From Lactobacillus panisapium (lineage in GTDB: Bacteria; Bacillota; Bacilli; Lactobacillales; Lactobacillaceae), in contig NZ_CP048268.1 in the NCBI RefSeq assembly GCF_019469265.1, forward strand, positions 651,501-715,500: a stretch of 64,000 bases of DNA, given 5' to 3'. Positions within the stretch are counted from its first letter, which is position 1. The number at the start of each line of letters is the position of its first letter. This document shows positions 63,097 through 64,000 of this stretch, one piece after another. Below the pieces are notes generated by a model that searched no databases, was not told the DNA's origin, and saw only the letters and a program-made list of their open reading frames with translations. Made by a program: the position numbers and the translations under genes.

Positions 63097-63726
63097 ATGA
63101 ATATTGACTGGGATAATTTTTTGTGGCCTTATAACGAGGCTGTTCGTGAATTAAAAGTAAAGTTTCGGTCCTTGCGTCAGAGTTTTTTGACTAAGGGTGA
63201 ACACTCGCCAATTGAATTTGTGGTTGGACGAGTAAAAACAGTAGATTCAATCAAAGAAAAAATGGAACGTCGTGTGATCAGTCCCGATGTAATTGAGACT
63301 GATATGCAGGACATTGCTGGCATTAGAATTGTTTGTCAATTTGTTGATGATATCTATAAAGTAGTTGATTTGATCCATGATCGAGATGACATGGAAGTCT
63401 TAGAAGAACGTGATTATGTTAAAAATGCTAAACCTTCAGGCTATCGCTCTTATCACATGGTTATTTCCTACACCGTTTATTTACCCGAAGGATCAAAAAA
63501 ATTATTAGCAGAAATCCAAATTAGAACTTTAGCAATGAACTTTTGGGCAACCGTTGAACACACCCTAAATTATAAATACCAGGGTTCCTACCCAGAAGAC
63601 ATTTCTAAAAGATTAAAGTCAACTGCAGAAACGGCTTATAAACTTGACGAGGAAATGTCCTTGATTAAAGATGAAGTTCAGGAAGCCCAAAAGATTTTTA
63701 CCAAAAATAAAGGTAAGGAAAAATAA
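63097..63726 (+). CDS. relQ: Small alarmone synthetase RelQ (GTP pyrophosphokinase)
   Basis: 209 residues, synthetase domain only, with no HD hydrolase or TGS/ACT regions. Core motifs are EFVVGRVKTVDSIKEKMER, DIAGIRIVCQFVDDIY, the G-loop-type AKPSGYRSYHMVISY and EIQIRTLAMNFWATVEHTLNYKY read in two blocks. It makes ppGpp/pppGpp in the cytoplasm. The short C-terminal helical part and position before nadK agree with RelQ (YjbM) rather than RelP. It overlaps nadK by one base. Ribosome site AAAGGAA. Confidence 0.93.
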   Translation: MNIDWDNFLWPYNEAVRELKVKFRSLRQSFLTKGEHSPIEFVVGRVKTVDSIKEKMERRVISPDVIETDMQDIAGIRIVCQFVDDIYKVVDLIHDRDDMEVLEERDYVKNAKPSGYRSYHMVISYTVYLPEGSKKLLAEIQIRTLAMNFWATVEHTLNYKYQGSYPEDISKRLKSTAETAYKLDEEMSLIKDEVQEAQKIFTKNKGKEK

Positions 63727-64000
63727 TGAGGATTACAATTGCTCATAATAATAATGCAGAAACGCTTAAGGTTGTGGCGCATTTAAAAAATGCCCTCGAA
63801 GTAAAGGAGGGCGTTGTTTTTGATGCTAAATATCCTGATGTTGTAATAACAGTCGGGGGTGATGGTACTCTAATCAATGCTTTCCATCGGTATGAAAATC
63901 AAATCAGTTCAATTCGATTTATTGGCATTCATACTGGTCATCTAGGTTTTTATACTGATTGGCAAGCTCAAGACGTTGATAAAATGGTCGATGCCCTTTT
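63726..64000 (+). CDS. nadK: NAD kinase, N-terminal part (cut by window end)
   Basis: The first 91 codons are present. The start MRITIAHNNNAETL, the nucleotide signature VVITVGGDGTLINAFHRY (GGDGT) and GIHTGHLGFYTDW (the substrate loop) are clear NAD kinase marks. It makes NADP from NAD and ATP. The ATG overlaps the relQ stop by one base, so both are co-translated. The remaining two thirds lie beyond the window. Confidence 0.95.
   Translation, partial: MRITIAHNNNAETLKVVAHLKNALEVKEGVVFDAKYPDVVITVGGDGTLINAFHRYENQISSIRFIGIHTGHLGFYTDWQAQDVDKMVDAL

Noticed and set aside
1-64000. CRISPR arrays, insertion sequences, prophage or rRNA
   Set aside because: No regularly spaced direct repeats, transposase or integrase frame, phage structural gene or rRNA sequence was seen.

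Overview
The window is a low-GC Gram-positive chromosome segment that reads as a Lactobacillus sensu stricto (acidophilus/delbrueckii-type group). The signs are the upper mevalonate pathway operon, ClpE behind a CIRCE element, the Spx-MecA-CoiA-SpxH-RelQ-NadK neighbourhood, a T-box leader, many CcpA (cre) sites and PTS genes. A secreted GH28 pectinase next to a full hexuronate pathway points to a plant- or pollen-exposed host niche, possibly an insect gut; that is inference only.

Region 1 (1-6.1 kb) is a strongly AT-rich, decayed defence-like island. It holds the C-terminal part of a restriction helicase/methylase protein and a DUF262/DUF1524 (GmrSD-like) gene broken by two stops and two frameshifts. 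An apparently intact three-gene operon follows: a soluble protein of uncertain family, a four-helix membrane protein and an NdpA-type nucleoid-associated protein. This operon is the best candidate for an undescribed system.

Region 2 (6-18.3 kb) has an MFS exporter, a ProX-type deacylase, and a divergent RpiR regulator facing nanE plus a PTS EIICBA gene (amino-sugar uptake and ManNAc-6-P epimerisation). It continues with an amidohydrolase under a T-box leader (Met specifier inferred), a D-2-hydroxyacid dehydrogenase, a GH25-like membrane protein, a DEAD-box helicase, a cellobiose-type EIIC and tRNA-Arg(CCU).

Region 3 (18.5-36.4 kb) is a large hexuronate/pectin locus. It has two GntR-type regulators (one frameshifted near its start), two fructuronate/tagaturonate reductase paralogues, a hexonate-type dehydrogenase with an MHS transporter, UxuA, two GPH transporters, UxaE, UxaC and secreted GH28. 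Together they would take galacturonate and glucuronate to 2-keto-3-deoxygluconate; KDG kinase and KDPG aldolase are not in the window. Three promoters share one layout: sigma-A promoter, overlapping or abutting cre, then an AT-rich palindromic operator.

Region 4 (36.5-64 kb) is mostly housekeeping: WecB, GtrA, flavodoxin, Map, YihY, GalU, thiolase-MvaA-MvaS, an alpha/beta hydrolase, an RlmCD-type methyltransferase, RecX, CorC-like protein, RF3, ClpE, HPr-EI, and the Spx-MecA-CoiA/SpxH/CYTH/RelQ/NadK cluster. NadK is cut by the window end. No CRISPR array, rRNA or intact insertion sequence was seen.
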